Positions 18,464-27,153 of a DNA stretch of 64,000 nucleotides are shown here, one piece after another; the stretch's first letter is position 1, and every line of letters starts with the position of its first letter. The notes below the pieces were generated by a model that worked only from the letters and a program-made list of their open reading frames with translations, ran no database searches and was not told where the DNA came from. Source of the stretch: Gammaproteobacteria bacterium (GTDB taxonomy: Bacteria; Pseudomonadota; Gammaproteobacteria; Xanthomonadales; Rhodanobacteraceae); the NCBI GenBank assembly GCA_004295005.1, contig SHNG01000107.1:1-64000 (forward strand), in the 5' to 3' direction. Made by a program: the position numbers and the translations under genes.

Positions 18464-18892
18464 ATGCTCCAGGTCAAGCATCTGCTTGCAGAGAAGGGTC
18501 GGAACATCGCTTCGATTCATCCTGATGCTCCGGTGCTGGATGCGATCAAGTTGATGGCCCAGCGCCAGATAGGCGCACTGCTCGTGATTCAGGACGGCAA
18601 GCTGGTCGGCATCATTTCCGAGCGCGACTATGCCCGCGGCATCGTGCTCAAGGGCCGATCATCGGCCACCACCCCGGTTGCGGAAATCATGCAGGGCTCG
18701 CCAATCACCGTGGGGCCGGAAGACACCATTGACCATTGCATGCGCCTGTGCACCAATGAACGCGTGCGCTACCTGCCCGTGATCGAGCAGGCCAATACCA
18801 TTGGTGTCGTATCGCTCGGCGATCTGGTCAAGGCCGTCATCAGCGAACAAAGCGAGCAGATCGAGCAGTTGCAGCGCTACATCGCCGGATGA
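18464..18892 (+). CDS. CBS-domain pair protein
   Basis: 142 residues made almost wholly of two CBS motifs, a nucleotide-sensing Bateman module. Repeat one is about residues 14-65 (DAPVLDAIKLMAQRQIGALL, VGIISERDYARG). Repeat two is about 73-130 (ITVGPEDTIDHCMRLCTNE, VGVVSLGDLVKAVI), followed by a charged helical tail. ATG 18464 has GGAGG five bases upstream. Such stand-alone proteins bind AMP/ATP-type ligands; the partner enzyme is not evident from the neighbours. Confidence 0.9.
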   Translation: MLQVKHLLAEKGRNIASIHPDAPVLDAIKLMAQRQIGALLVIQDGKLVGIISERDYARGIVLKGRSSATTPVAEIMQGSPITVGPEDTIDHCMRLCTNERVRYLPVIEQANTIGVVSLGDLVKAVISEQSEQIEQLQRYIAG

Positions 18893-19015
18893 GCATTCGC
18901 CTCACCCGTGCGCTTGCCGTGCAACCGAGTATCAGTCCGCGGCAGGTCAACGGCGTTGACGGTCGTGCCTCGCATTGGCCGCAAGCTTGCTTGATTTGAA
19001 CCCCGGCTTGCCAGG

Positions 19016-19687
19016 TCAGGCTGGTGTGGCTGGCGCATCCGGCTGGTTTTCGGGGCGGGCAGCCTCAAATGCCGGCAATGCAAGACACTGCTGTTCAATG
19101 CGAACGATGTCGGGAAACGCAGCCAGATCGACACCGATTCGTCTCGCGTTGTAAACCTGCGGCACGAGGCAGATGTCAGCCAGCGTGGGCGAATCACCCT
19201 CGCAGTACAGGCCCATCGAGGAGTTGTCACCAAGAAGGGCCTGGAGTGCGCGAAACCCCTCCGTAATCCAGTGCCGCGACCAGCGTTCGCGCTCTACGGC
19301 CGGAGAGCTGAAATCCCGCTCCAGGAACTGCATGACCCGCAAATTGTTGAGCGGATGGATATCACACGCGATGGTCTGGGCCAGGGCACGCACGCGTGCA
19401 CGCTCCCGTGCAGTGGAAGGCAACAGGGATGCGACACCGGGATAGGCCTCATCCAGGTATTCGATGATGGCCATGGACTGGCGAAAAACGCGGGCACCAT
19501 CCAACAACACGGGGACCGATTCCTGGGGGTTCAATTCGCGGAATTCATCCGCATGCTGCTCGCCACCGTTGTTGAGCAGATGTACCGGAACCGTCACATA
19601 GGACAGTTGCTTCAGGTTCAACGCGATACGGACGCGATAGGCCGCGCTTGAGCGCCAATAACTGTAAAGCGTCAGTGTCTCTGCCAT
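19016..19687 (-). CDS. maiA: maleylacetoacetate isomerase
   Basis: A zeta-class glutathione transferase converting maleylacetoacetate to fumarylacetoacetate in tyrosine degradation. 223 residues. The start at 19687 gives MAETLTLYSYWRSSAAYRVR, whose SSAAYRVRIALN motif carries the active-site Ser pair. The NPQESVPVLLDG and QSMAIIEYLDEAYP segments form the thioredoxin-like G-site, and a helical C-terminal domain follows. It is the last gene of the run hppD-hmgA-fahA-maiA on the minus strand, which holds the homogentisate pathway. Confidence 0.93.
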   Translation of the reverse strand: MAETLTLYSYWRSSAAYRVRIALNLKQLSYVTVPVHLLNNGGEQHADEFRELNPQESVPVLLDGARVFRQSMAIIEYLDEAYPGVASLLPSTARERARVRALAQTIACDIHPLNNLRVMQFLERDFSSPAVERERWSRHWITEGFRALQALLGDNSSMGLYCEGDSPTLADICLVPQVYNARRIGVDLAAFPDIVRIEQQCLALPAFEAARPENQPDAPATPA

Positions 19688-19755
19688 GACCCCTCCTTCG
19701 CCCGCCGATCCGTCTTGATGCAATCATGCCTCAAGCGGAGTCGGCAAACCGATGA

Positions 19756-20745
19756 TCAGGCCGGGACGTACTGCTTTACAACCTGTTCTATCGCCCCGAA
19801 AACCGATTTTCCGGCCCGATCGGTGATGTCGATCTTCACCCGATCACCGAACTTGAGAAAGGGAGTCGCCGGCTTGCCGTCGCGCAGCGTTTCCACGGTG
19901 CGTTGCTCGGCCAGACAGGAGGCCCCCTTCGACGTGTCCTCGTTGGCAATCGTACCCGATCCCACCAGGGTTCCGGCAGTCAGCGGGCGGGACTTCGCGA
20001 CATGCGCGATCAGGTCAGCAAAACTGAACTGCATGTCGACGCCGGCTTCCGCCTCGCCAAACCAGCGTCCATTGATCCAGGTGCGCATGGGCAAGTGCAG
20101 CTTGCAACCGGACCAGGCATCGCCGAGTTCATCGGCGGTAACGAAAACCGGTGACAGCGCAGACCTCGGCTTGGACTGCAGGAATCCAAAACCCTTGGCC
20201 AACTCTCCAGGAATCAGGCCACGCAGGGAGACGTCGTTGACCAGACCGATCAGCTGGATATGCGCCTCCGCCTGGGCCGGCGTCACGCCCATGGAGACAT
20301 CGTCGGTGACAACCACCACCTCGGCTTCCATGTCGATGCCCCAGTCCTCGCTGGCGGCAAGGATGGGATCGCGGGGCGCCAGGAACCCCGCACTGGTGGC
20401 CTGGTACATGAGCGGATCGGTGTAGAAACTCTCCGGCACTTCGGCACCACGCGCTCGCCGCACCCGTTCCACATGCGGCAGATACGCGCTGCCATCGACA
20501 AATTCATAGGCGCGCGGCAAGGGCGAAGCCAGGGCCTCGAAGTCGAGCGCAAACGCGTCCGCCCGCTTGCCGGCCTGCAACTCCTCAAACAAGGCGTTGA
20601 GCCTTGGTGCAGCATTTCCCCAATCTTCAAGGGCGAGTTGCAGGGTCGCCGCGATCGACGAGGCACGCACGGCACGGGTGAGTTCCCGGTTGACCACGAT
20701 CAGCGTTCCATCGCGGCCCCCTTCCTTCAAGCTGGCAAGCTTCAT
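19756..20745 (-). CDS. fahA: fumarylacetoacetate hydrolase
   Basis: Cleaves fumarylacetoacetate to fumarate and acetoacetate, the final step of homogentisate breakdown. 329 residues, the shorter bacterial FAH form. The N terminus MKLASLKEGGRDGTLIVVNR is typical. Metal-binding acidic residues lie in DMEAEVVVVTDDVSMG, and GTLVGSGTIANEDTS is the conserved C-terminal motif. It is followed by maiA after 68 bases and preceded by hmgA. Confidence 0.94.
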   Translation of the reverse strand: MKLASLKEGGRDGTLIVVNRELTRAVRASSIAATLQLALEDWGNAAPRLNALFEELQAGKRADAFALDFEALASPLPRAYEFVDGSAYLPHVERVRRARGAEVPESFYTDPLMYQATSAGFLAPRDPILAASEDWGIDMEAEVVVVTDDVSMGVTPAQAEAHIQLIGLVNDVSLRGLIPGELAKGFGFLQSKPRSALSPVFVTADELGDAWSGCKLHLPMRTWINGRWFGEAEAGVDMQFSFADLIAHVAKSRPLTAGTLVGSGTIANEDTSKGASCLAEQRTVETLRDGKPATPFLKFGDRVKIDITDRAGKSVFGAIEQVVKQYVPA

Positions 20746-20780
20746 GTCGTTTCCGATTCCTCAAAGTTTGGTGCGCTGAC

Positions 20781-22082
20781 TCAGGCTTGCGCCGGCTTGA
20801 AGCTCTTGCGCAAGCCTTGCCAGCACGCAAGATAGTCGGCTTGCCGCTGCACGGAGTCCAGGGCTTGTCGGGTGGGCCGGATCACGGCCCGCGTTTCAAA
20901 CATGAAAGCCATTGTGTCGGAGATGACATCCGCTTTCGACAGGTCGGCGGCGGATGCCTTTTCGAAAGTCGCGGCGTCCGGTCCGTGCCCGGTGAAGCTG
21001 TTGTGCAAGGAGCATCCGCCCGGCACGAATCCTTCGGCCTTGGCATCGTAGGTGCCGTGCACGAGGCCCATGAACTCGCTGGCCACGTTGCGGTGAAACC
21101 ACGGTGGCCGGAACGTATCCTGCGCCACCAGCCAGCGCGGCGGAAAGATCGCCAGGTCCACGTTGCTGGTGCCGGGCGTGTCGCTTGGCGAATGCAGTAC
21201 CAGGAAGATCGATGGATCCGGATGGTCGTAGCTTATGGATCCAATGGTGTTGAATCGACGCAGGTCGTACTTGCATGGCACGTAGTTCCCGTGCCATGCG
21301 ACGACATCCAGTGGCGAATGCCCGATGTCCGCGCGCCACAGGTGTGACTGGAACTTGGTGACCAGCTCGAATGCGCCTTCCCTGTCCTCGAATGCGGCGG
21401 TGGGAATCAGGAAGTCGCGCGGGTTGGCCAGACCGTTGCTTCCGATCGGCCCGAGATCCGGCAGCTTGAACATGGCGCCAAAGTTCTCGCAGATATAGCC
21501 GCGCGCGGAGCCATCCGGCAGACTGACACGGAAGCGGATTCCACGCGGAATCAGCGCAATTTCCTGCGGTTCCACGTCGAGCACGCCAAACTCGGTTTCA
21601 ACATGCAGGCGCCCCTGCTGCGGCACGATGAGGAACTCACCATCGGCGTTGCAGAACCAGCGATCCGTCATGTCGCGGTTGGCGACGTAGACATGGATGC
21701 CGATTCCGCATTGGGCCTGCGGCGATCCGTTGCCAGCCATGGTGTGGATGCCTTCAATGAAATCCACCGGCGTTGCAGGAATCGGCAACGGATTCCAGCG
21801 CAGTTGATCCGGGGTTACCGGGCCGGCACCGAAATCACTGTGGAATGCCGGCTGGACAAATGCGGAGAATGGACCATGCATCGCAGCCGGTCGAATGCGA
21901 TACAGCCAACTGCGCCGATTTGCATGCCTGGGAGCCGTGAATGCCGTGCCGCTCATTTGCTCGGCATACAGCCCATGCGCCACGCGCTGTGGCGAATTGC
22001 GGCCTTGCGGCAAGGCGCCCGCAATGGCCTCGGTGGCGAACTCGTTGCCAAACCCTGTTTGATAACCCGTTGATGAAATCAT
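20781..22082 (-). CDS. hmgA: homogentisate 1,2-dioxygenase
   Basis: Opens the aromatic ring of homogentisate to maleylacetoacetate using Fe(II) and oxygen. The 433-residue product from ATG 22082 starts [19 protein letters not shown], the standard N terminus; an upstream in-frame extension is ignored. The Fe-site region [20 protein letters not shown] and the [11 protein letters not shown] segment are conserved. The gene lies 35 bases before fahA, in one probable operon. A 154-base gap containing REP-like palindromes separates it from hppD. Confidence 0.95.
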   Translation of the reverse strand: MISSTGYQTGFGNEFATEAIAGALPQGRNSPQRVAHGLYAEQMSGTAFTAPRHANRRSWLYRIRPAAMHGPFSAFVQPAFHSDFGAGPVTPDQLRWNPLPIPATPVDFIEGIHTMAGNGSPQAQCGIGIHVYVANRDMTDRWFCNADGEFLIVPQQGRLHVETEFGVLDVEPQEIALIPRGIRFRVSLPDGSARGYICENFGAMFKLPDLGPIGSNGLANPRDFLIPTAAFEDREGAFELVTKFQSHLWRADIGHSPLDVVAWHGNYVPCKYDLRRFNTIGSISYDHPDPSIFLVLHSPSDTPGTSNVDLAIFPPRWLVAQDTFRPPWFHRNVASEFMGLVHGTYDAKAEGFVPGGCSLHNSFTGHGPDAATFEKASAADLSKADVISDTMAFMFETRAVIRPTRQALDSVQRQADYLACWQGLRKSFKPAQA

Positions 22083-22149
22083 CTGATGGCACCCTTGGTT
22101 TTCACGACTGACCACTCAGAGTCCCGAGTCCCGCCTGCAGCAGAAAAGG

Positions 22150-22232
22150 CACTGGGCCCCTGCCTGCGCAGGGGCGACGGCTGCCATGGGCTTTGGCCCT
22201 GGCAATTCCCGATTCCCGACTCCCGAATCTCC
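22150..22232. repeat. REP-like hairpin and degenerate direct repeats in the hppD-hmgA gap
   Basis: GCCCCTGC (22156-22163) pairs with GCAGGGGC (22168-22175), next to CACTGG as in other REP copies of this window. Near-repeats of GATTCCCGA / GACTCCCGAA follow at 22205-22230. There is no coding potential. Confidence 0.5.
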
Positions 22233-22236
22233 GCCC

Positions 22237-23328
22237 TCAAAGCACTCCACGCTTCATCTGGTCGCGCTCGATGGATTCGAACAGCGCCTGGAAATTGCCT
22301 TCGCCAAAACCTTCATTGCCCTTGCGCTGGATGATCTCGAAAAAGATCGGTCCAAAGGCATTCTGGGTAAAGATCTGCAGCAGGAGTCGCTTCTTGGTTT
22401 CCATGTCCGCGTCGATGAGAATCTTGTTGCGGGCCAGGCGCGGCACGTCTTCGCCATGGTTGGGCACGCGCTCGTCGATCACCTCGAAATAGGTGTTCGG
22501 TGTGTCGAGGAACTCCACGCCGGCCGCACGCATCGCCTCGACGCTGTCGTAGATGTTGTCGGTAAACAGCGCGATGTGCTGGATGCCTTCGCCCTTGTAT
22601 GCGTCCAGATACTCATTGATCTGTGACTTGGGATCGCTCGACTCGTTCAGCGGGATGCGCACGATGCCGTCCGGGGCCGTCATGGCCTTGGAAACAAGAC
22701 CGGTCTTGGCACCCTTGATGTCGAAATAGCGGATCTCGCGGAAATTGAACAGGCGCTCGTAGTAATCGGACCACTTCTGCATGTTGCCGAAATACAGGTT
22801 GTGGGTCAGATGGTCGATGAAGGTCAATCCAAAGCCGACCGGGTTCTGCTCCACTCCCGCAATGGGTGCGAAATCGGCGTAGAGATCCTTGCGATTGCGG
22901 TCGACGAGATACAGCATGCAACCGCCGATGCCCTTGATCACGGGCGCATCGACTGCCCTGCTTTCGGCCTTGTGGGTTACTTCCTCGCCGCCATTGCCGA
23001 GCACTGCGGCAAGGACTTCGGGCACCGGCTTGGTGAAGCCAATGGCGAATCCGCAAGCACTCGGTCCATGCGCCGCAGCGTAATCCGAAGCAAAGGATGC
23101 GGGCTCTTCGTTGAGCAGGAAGGTGATCCCACCCTGGCGGAACAGGGTGATGGCACGGGTCCGATGCCGCATCGTCGCGGTGAATCCCATGCGACGCAGG
23201 TATTCGTGCATGTAGGCAGCCTGACCTGTCGGGGCTGCGAACTCGACGAATTCAAAGGCGTCGATACCCATGGGATTGTCGAAGGTGGTGACCGCCATGC
23301 CGGCGTTGACGCTGTTCGGTGCACTCAT
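22237..23328 (-). CDS. hppD: 4-hydroxyphenylpyruvate dioxygenase
   Basis: Converts 4-hydroxyphenylpyruvate to homogentisate with Fe(II). 363 residues with two vicinal-oxygen-chelate halves. The Fe ligands are in FIDHLTHNLYFGNM, GIQHIALFTDNIYDSV and the C-terminal FFEIIQRKGNEGFGEGNFQ helix region. The start at 23328 faces a divergent MarR-type gene across a 98-base promoter region with a clear inverted-repeat operator. It leads the homogentisate gene run. Confidence 0.95.
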   Translation of the reverse strand: MSAPNSVNAGMAVTTFDNPMGIDAFEFVEFAAPTGQAAYMHEYLRRMGFTATMRHRTRAITLFRQGGITFLLNEEPASFASDYAAAHGPSACGFAIGFTKPVPEVLAAVLGNGGEEVTHKAESRAVDAPVIKGIGGCMLYLVDRNRKDLYADFAPIAGVEQNPVGFGLTFIDHLTHNLYFGNMQKWSDYYERLFNFREIRYFDIKGAKTGLVSKAMTAPDGIVRIPLNESSDPKSQINEYLDAYKGEGIQHIALFTDNIYDSVEAMRAAGVEFLDTPNTYFEVIDERVPNHGEDVPRLARNKILIDADMETKKRLLLQIFTQNAFGPIFFEIIQRKGNEGFGEGNFQALFESIERDQMKRGVL

Positions 23329-23369
23329 GTCGGATCCTCGAATTGCCGCCGCTGTTCAATGAGCCGATA

Positions 23370-23399
23370 ATTTTAGTTACACTTGCAACCAACTGCAAG
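23370..23399 (-). promoter_or_regulatory. hppD promoter with overlapping MarR-type operator
   Basis: On the minus strand, TTGCAG (23393-23398) and TAAAAT (23370-23375) form a sigma-70-like -35/-10 pair with exactly 17 bases between. The perfect inverted repeat CTTGCA-ACCAAC-TGCAAG (23382-23399) covers the -35 box and spacer. A regulator bound there would block RNA polymerase. The divergent MarR-family gene begins 28 bases beyond, so it is the obvious candidate repressor. Confidence 0.7.
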
Positions 23400-23426
23400 C
23401 AAGGCCTCACGGATTGAGTGGAATCC

Positions 23427-23882
23427 ATGACCAGAAATACCGCGCTCGTCCTCGACAATTTCCTGCCCTACCGACTCTCGGTGCTGTCGAATGTGCTGAG
23501 CCAGTCCATTGCGCGCGAGTACGACAAGCGCTTTGGCTTGTCCATCACCGAATGGCGCGTGATGGCGGTACTTGGCTGCACGACAAACATTTCCGCTCGT
23601 GAAGTTGCCGAGCGCACGGCGATGGACAAGGTTGCGGTAAGCCGCGCGCTTGCCAAGCTGTTGGAGAAACGCCAGATCGAACGTGCCCGCTCTCCACTGG
23701 ACAAGCGCGCATCATTGCTTCGCCTTTCCAGCGAGGGTCGCAGGATCTATGACCTTGTGGTTCCGCTGGCCATCGAGCACGAACAGCGCCTGCTCGCGCA
23801 TCTGGATGCCGAAGAGCAGCGCTGGCTTACCCGCATTCTGGATACCCTCTGGGAAGCAGAACTGGTCGAGTCCAGGCGCTGA
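23427..23882 (+). CDS. MarR-family transcriptional regulator
   Basis: 151 residues from ATG 23427 (an in-frame GTG nine bases earlier is possible). A winged helix-turn-helix is visible: LSITEWRVMAVLG, then NISAREVAERTAMDKVAVSRALAKLL as recognition region, then the wing RARSPLDKRASLLRLSSEG. Terminal helices form the dimer interface. It is divergent from hppD with an inverted-repeat operator between, so it probably controls tyrosine/homogentisate catabolism in response to a pathway intermediate. Homologues include the HpaR/HmgR-like group. Confidence 0.88.
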   Translation: MTRNTALVLDNFLPYRLSVLSNVLSQSIAREYDKRFGLSITEWRVMAVLGCTTNISAREVAERTAMDKVAVSRALAKLLEKRQIERARSPLDKRASLLRLSSEGRRIYDLVVPLAIEHEQRLLAHLDAEEQRWLTRILDTLWEAELVESRR

Positions 23883-23958
23883 AACCAGCCGTGTCAGGAA
23901 CTGCGCGACACAATCCGAATCACGCGTTTGCCCGGGGCTACACTGAATAGCCGGCTTG

Positions 23959-24046
23959 CGTTCGTGGTGAGATTCCATGTTGCCGGTCAACCAGCTCTGA
24001 GCAATGCATTCCGTTCATGGTTCGACAGACTCACCACGAACGGAAT
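23959..24046. repeat. BIME-like mosaic repeat, copy 2
   Basis: It holds TTCGTGGTGAGATTCCATG followed by TTGCCGGTCAACCAG, which is the inverted module B of copy 1 at 1188-1279. Module A (TTCATGGTTCGACAGACTC followed by ACCACGAACGGAA) follows in the same orientation as copy 1. The two copies lie 22.7 kb apart. Confidence 0.65.
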
Positions 24047-24163
24047 CAGGGCATTACAGGCGCATCCCCCACCACGCCCAAGTCGAACGGGACTCGTTCA
24101 ACACTGCCCGACGCTTGCGATGCGGTTCAACGCATCGCATGGGCGCGCTTCGCCACCCTGTCG

Positions 24164-24361
24164 GGGATGAGTTAAATCATTCAAAGGCGCTGGATCCCGT
24201 GTCTTCGGCCATCCATGGCCGGCACGGGATGAGTTCAATCATTCAAAGACACTGGATCCCGTGTCTTCGGCCATCCATGGCCGGCACGGGATGAGTTCAA
24301 TCATTCAAAGACACTGGATCCCGTGTCTTCGGCCATCCATGGCCGGCACGGGATGAGTTCA
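24164..24361. repeat. tandem array of a 62-bp palindromic unit (three copies)
   Basis: Units start at 24164, 24226 and 24288, with a partial fourth at 24350. Units two and three are near identical. Each holds an imperfect palindrome from ATCCCGTG to CACGGGAT around GGCCATCCATGGCC. The array ends about 10 bases before the stop codon of the POT transporter gene, so the hairpins would lie in its mRNA 3' region and could stabilise or terminate the message. Together with 24047-24163, no gene is present. Confidence 0.85.
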
Positions 24362-24369
24362 TCCTGAAC

Positions 24370-25875
24370 TCACTTCACTCCGTGCATGAGCTTCTGGATC
24401 AAGGGTGCAATCAGGAACAGCACCACGCCCGCACCCACCAGCGCGTAGAAGCCGAACGTGTAGCCGGCGTTCGCCGAGGCCACGGACATGCCCTCCGATC
24501 CGCTGACGTGGCTTGCAAACAATCCCGACAGGTTGTTGCCAATGGCCGTCGAGAGGAACCAGCCACCCATGGCCAATCCGACCACCTTGAGCGGCGCGAG
24601 CTTGGTCACCATGGAAAGCCCGATCGGGGACAGGCACAGCTCACCGGCGGTCTGGATCACGTACACCGCAACCAACGGCCAGAGCGGAATCTGTCCGCTG
24701 GTCGGATCGACCAGGTTTGACAAGGCGAACATGAGCAACAGGAATGCCAGCCCGTTGAAGATCAGACCGAGACCGAACTTGCGCGGAATGGAAGGGTTGG
24801 CCTTGCCGAGCTTGATCCATGCCCAGGCAAACATCGGTGCCAGCGTGAGAATCGCGATGGGATTGACCGACTGGAACCAGCCGATCGGGAATTCCCAGCC
24901 ACCCACATCGCGATTGACGATGTTTTGCGCGAGGAAATTGAAGGAGCTGCCGGCCTGCTCGAAGAAGCACCAGAACAGCACGTTGAAGGTGAAGATGATC
25001 AGCATGGCAATGGCGCGATCACGACTGACCTTGCCTTCGCGCAAGCCTTCGACCATCACCATCACGCACAGCACCACGAACAAGCCTGCAAGAATCCAGG
25101 CGAGGATTTCCGCATCGATCGCCAACAGGAAATACACGACCGGGATGGCCACCATCGAACCCACCAGCACAGCCAATACCCGTTGCGGACCTTCCGCGCC
25201 TTTTGGCGGCGCTCCAATACCCTGCAACTTGCTGCGACCAAACCAGAACCAGATGGTCGAGATGAGCATGCCGATGCCGGCAGCGCAGAACACCATCTTG
25301 TAAGCCGGCATGCCCTGGTCACCCATCAGCCGGTTGGCCAGAATGCCAGTGAGAATTGGCGCAAAGAACGCACCGGCGTTGATGCCCATGTAGAAGATGG
25401 TGAATCCGGAATCGCGCCGCTCGTCACCGCGCGCATACAACTGGCCGACCTGCGCGGAGATGTTCGGCTTGAACAAGCCGTTGCCGACAATGATGGTGGC
25501 CAAGCCAACCAGGAACATGGTCTGGTCTGGAATCATCACCAGGAAATATCCGGCCGCCGAAACCACCGCGCCCACCAGGATGGAACGCTGGTATCCGATC
25601 ACGCGGTCGGCAACGAATCCACCAAAGATCGCCGTGGCATAGACCAGGGCCAGGAACGCACCATAGGTGCGGCTGGCATAAGCCTGCCCGCTGGGATCGT
25701 TGGAGAAAAACTGCGCAACGATGTACAGGGTCAGGGCCCAACGCATGCCGTAAAAGGCAAAGCGCTCCCAGAACTCGGTCATGAAGAGCATCCACAACGG
25801 ACGCGGATGCCCGAGGGCTTGCTTGAACTCGGGAATGGGATTTTCCGGTGTCGTGGAAGGTGCAGCGCCGCTCAT
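24370..25875 (-). CDS. POT-family proton:oligopeptide symporter
   Basis: An inner-membrane transporter importing di- and tripeptides with protons. 501 residues, about 14 hydrophobic helices. The POT signature EFWERFAFYGMR (the ExxERFxYYG type) lies in helix 1, and the PTR2 loop region with GDERRDSGFTIFYMGINAGAF follows. ATG 25875 is chosen over an in-frame codon 15 bases upstream. It is a single gene, followed by three tandem palindromes. The neighbouring kynA suggests an amino-acid-use context only loosely. Confidence 0.92.
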   Translation of the reverse strand: MSGAAPSTTPENPIPEFKQALGHPRPLWMLFMTEFWERFAFYGMRWALTLYIVAQFFSNDPSGQAYASRTYGAFLALVYATAIFGGFVADRVIGYQRSILVGAVVSAAGYFLVMIPDQTMFLVGLATIIVGNGLFKPNISAQVGQLYARGDERRDSGFTIFYMGINAGAFFAPILTGILANRLMGDQGMPAYKMVFCAAGIGMLISTIWFWFGRSKLQGIGAPPKGAEGPQRVLAVLVGSMVAIPVVYFLLAIDAEILAWILAGLFVVLCVMVMVEGLREGKVSRDRAIAMLIIFTFNVLFWCFFEQAGSSFNFLAQNIVNRDVGGWEFPIGWFQSVNPIAILTLAPMFAWAWIKLGKANPSIPRKFGLGLIFNGLAFLLLMFALSNLVDPTSGQIPLWPLVAVYVIQTAGELCLSPIGLSMVTKLAPLKVVGLAMGGWFLSTAIGNNLSGLFASHVSGSEGMSVASANAGYTFGFYALVGAGVVLFLIAPLIQKLMHGVK

Positions 25876-25973
25876 GCAGTAGTCCCTCAATCTGGAAGAA
25901 AACCGGGCGGAGCATCACCGACTGGGCGATGCGCGTCAAATCACACTTGGCTGTTGCGCTGCACCAACCGGCG

Positions 25974-26819
25974 TCAATTGCCGATGACGGTGCGTACCTC
26001 GATCAGCTCGGGGAAGAAAGTCAGTTCCAATGCCTTGGCGAGGAATCCAACTCCCGAGGAGCCACCCGAACCACGCTTGTGGCCGATGATGCGCTCGACG
26101 GTCTTCATGTGGCGGAAGCGCCAGAGCTGGAACGCTTCCTCGATGTCCACCAGTTGTTCGCAGAAATGGTACTCGGACCAGAACTCATCGGCGTTTTCGT
26201 AGATGCGCTTGAACACCGGAACCAGATCCGCCCTGCGTGCGTGCGGAATCGACCAGTCGCGCTCAAGGCAATCCTGCGGAACCGCATGACCGGCGCGGGC
26301 CAGGAAGCGCAGGAATTCGTCATACAAACTGGGTGCATCGAGGATGGCCTGCAATTCGGCCTTGCGCGGCGCATCGTGATTGAACACCGCTAGCATCTCC
26401 GAATTCTTGTTGCCCAGCAGGAATTCAATCATGCGGTACTGGTGTGACTGGAAACCCGAGGCGTTGCCGAATACATGACGGAATTGCAGGTATTCCGCCG
26501 GCGTCAGCGTTTCCAGAACCGCCCACTGCTCGAACAACTGGCGCTGGACCTGCTTGACCCGGGCGAGGATCTTGAGCGAGGCATCGGTCTGGTCACGCGA
26601 CAGGTTGGCCAGCGCAGCACGCAGCTCATGGATGATCAGTTTCATCCACAACTCGCTGACATGATGCTGCACGATGAACAGCATTTCGTCGTGGTGGACC
26701 GGATTGCTCAGCGGTTTCTGCGCCGACAGCAGGGTATCCAACTGCAGGTAACCGCCGTAGCTCTGGCGGTCGCGCAGATCGAGCTGCAAGCCTTGTTCAA
26801 GTTCGCGTTTGTTTTCCAT
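25974..26819 (-). CDS. kynA: tryptophan 2,3-dioxygenase
   Basis: A heme enzyme opening the indole ring of tryptophan to N-formylkynurenine. 281 residues from ATG 26819. Conserved parts include [18 protein letters not shown], the [19 protein letters not shown] substrate/heme region, and the proximal heme His in [30 protein letters not shown] is the flexible active-site loop. No kynurenine formamidase or kynureninase gene is adjacent. It is divergent from the 2-oxoacid dehydrogenase genes. Confidence 0.95.
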   Translation of the reverse strand: MENKRELEQGLQLDLRDRQSYGGYLQLDTLLSAQKPLSNPVHHDEMLFIVQHHVSELWMKLIIHELRAALANLSRDQTDASLKILARVKQVQRQLFEQWAVLETLTPAEYLQFRHVFGNASGFQSHQYRMIEFLLGNKNSEMLAVFNHDAPRKAELQAILDAPSLYDEFLRFLARAGHAVPQDCLERDWSIPHARRADLVPVFKRIYENADEFWSEYHFCEQLVDIEEAFQLWRFRHMKTVERIIGHKRGSGGSSGVGFLAKALELTFFPELIEVRTVIGN

Positions 26820-27153
26820 GGCTGGGCTGGGTAAGCGGCAAAGGGGAATCCCGGACGCTACCCGAGTTGCGCGTTCATCGCCAGAGACGAATCGCCGCAA
26901 ACCCTCGAGCGTTGCTGCGACCGACCTTGCGCACATCGGTGCTGCTTGCTATCAATGCACGGTCGTCGTGGCACGCGGGCCACCCAAACGACACGGTATC
27001 GAGTCAGCCGGCACTGGATCCGGCTCACGCACGCTGCCTTCGCGCTGTTCCCGCAGTTCCGCCCGTGCGGAATCCCTTGGCGGCGCACGCAAATCCGGCT
27101 CCGGCAATTTCATGCCGCGCACTCATGCGAGGCACGATCCAGTGGAGAACTCC
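26820..27153. other. divergent intergenic region between kynA and the E1-alpha gene
   Basis: 334 bases with no supported gene. Open frames running in from the E1-alpha frame lack a ribosome binding site and family similarity. The region should hold both promoters, but no convincing -35/-10 pair is visible. Confidence 0.4.

Noticed and set aside
24164..24361. Possible CRISPR array
   Set aside because: The unit repeats head to tail with a 62-bp period and no unique spacers; no cas gene is present.
24925..26202. 425-residue plus-strand open frame over the POT and kynA genes
   Set aside because: Antisense to two well-supported genes and spanning their gap; composition rich in His and Gln, typical of a shadow.
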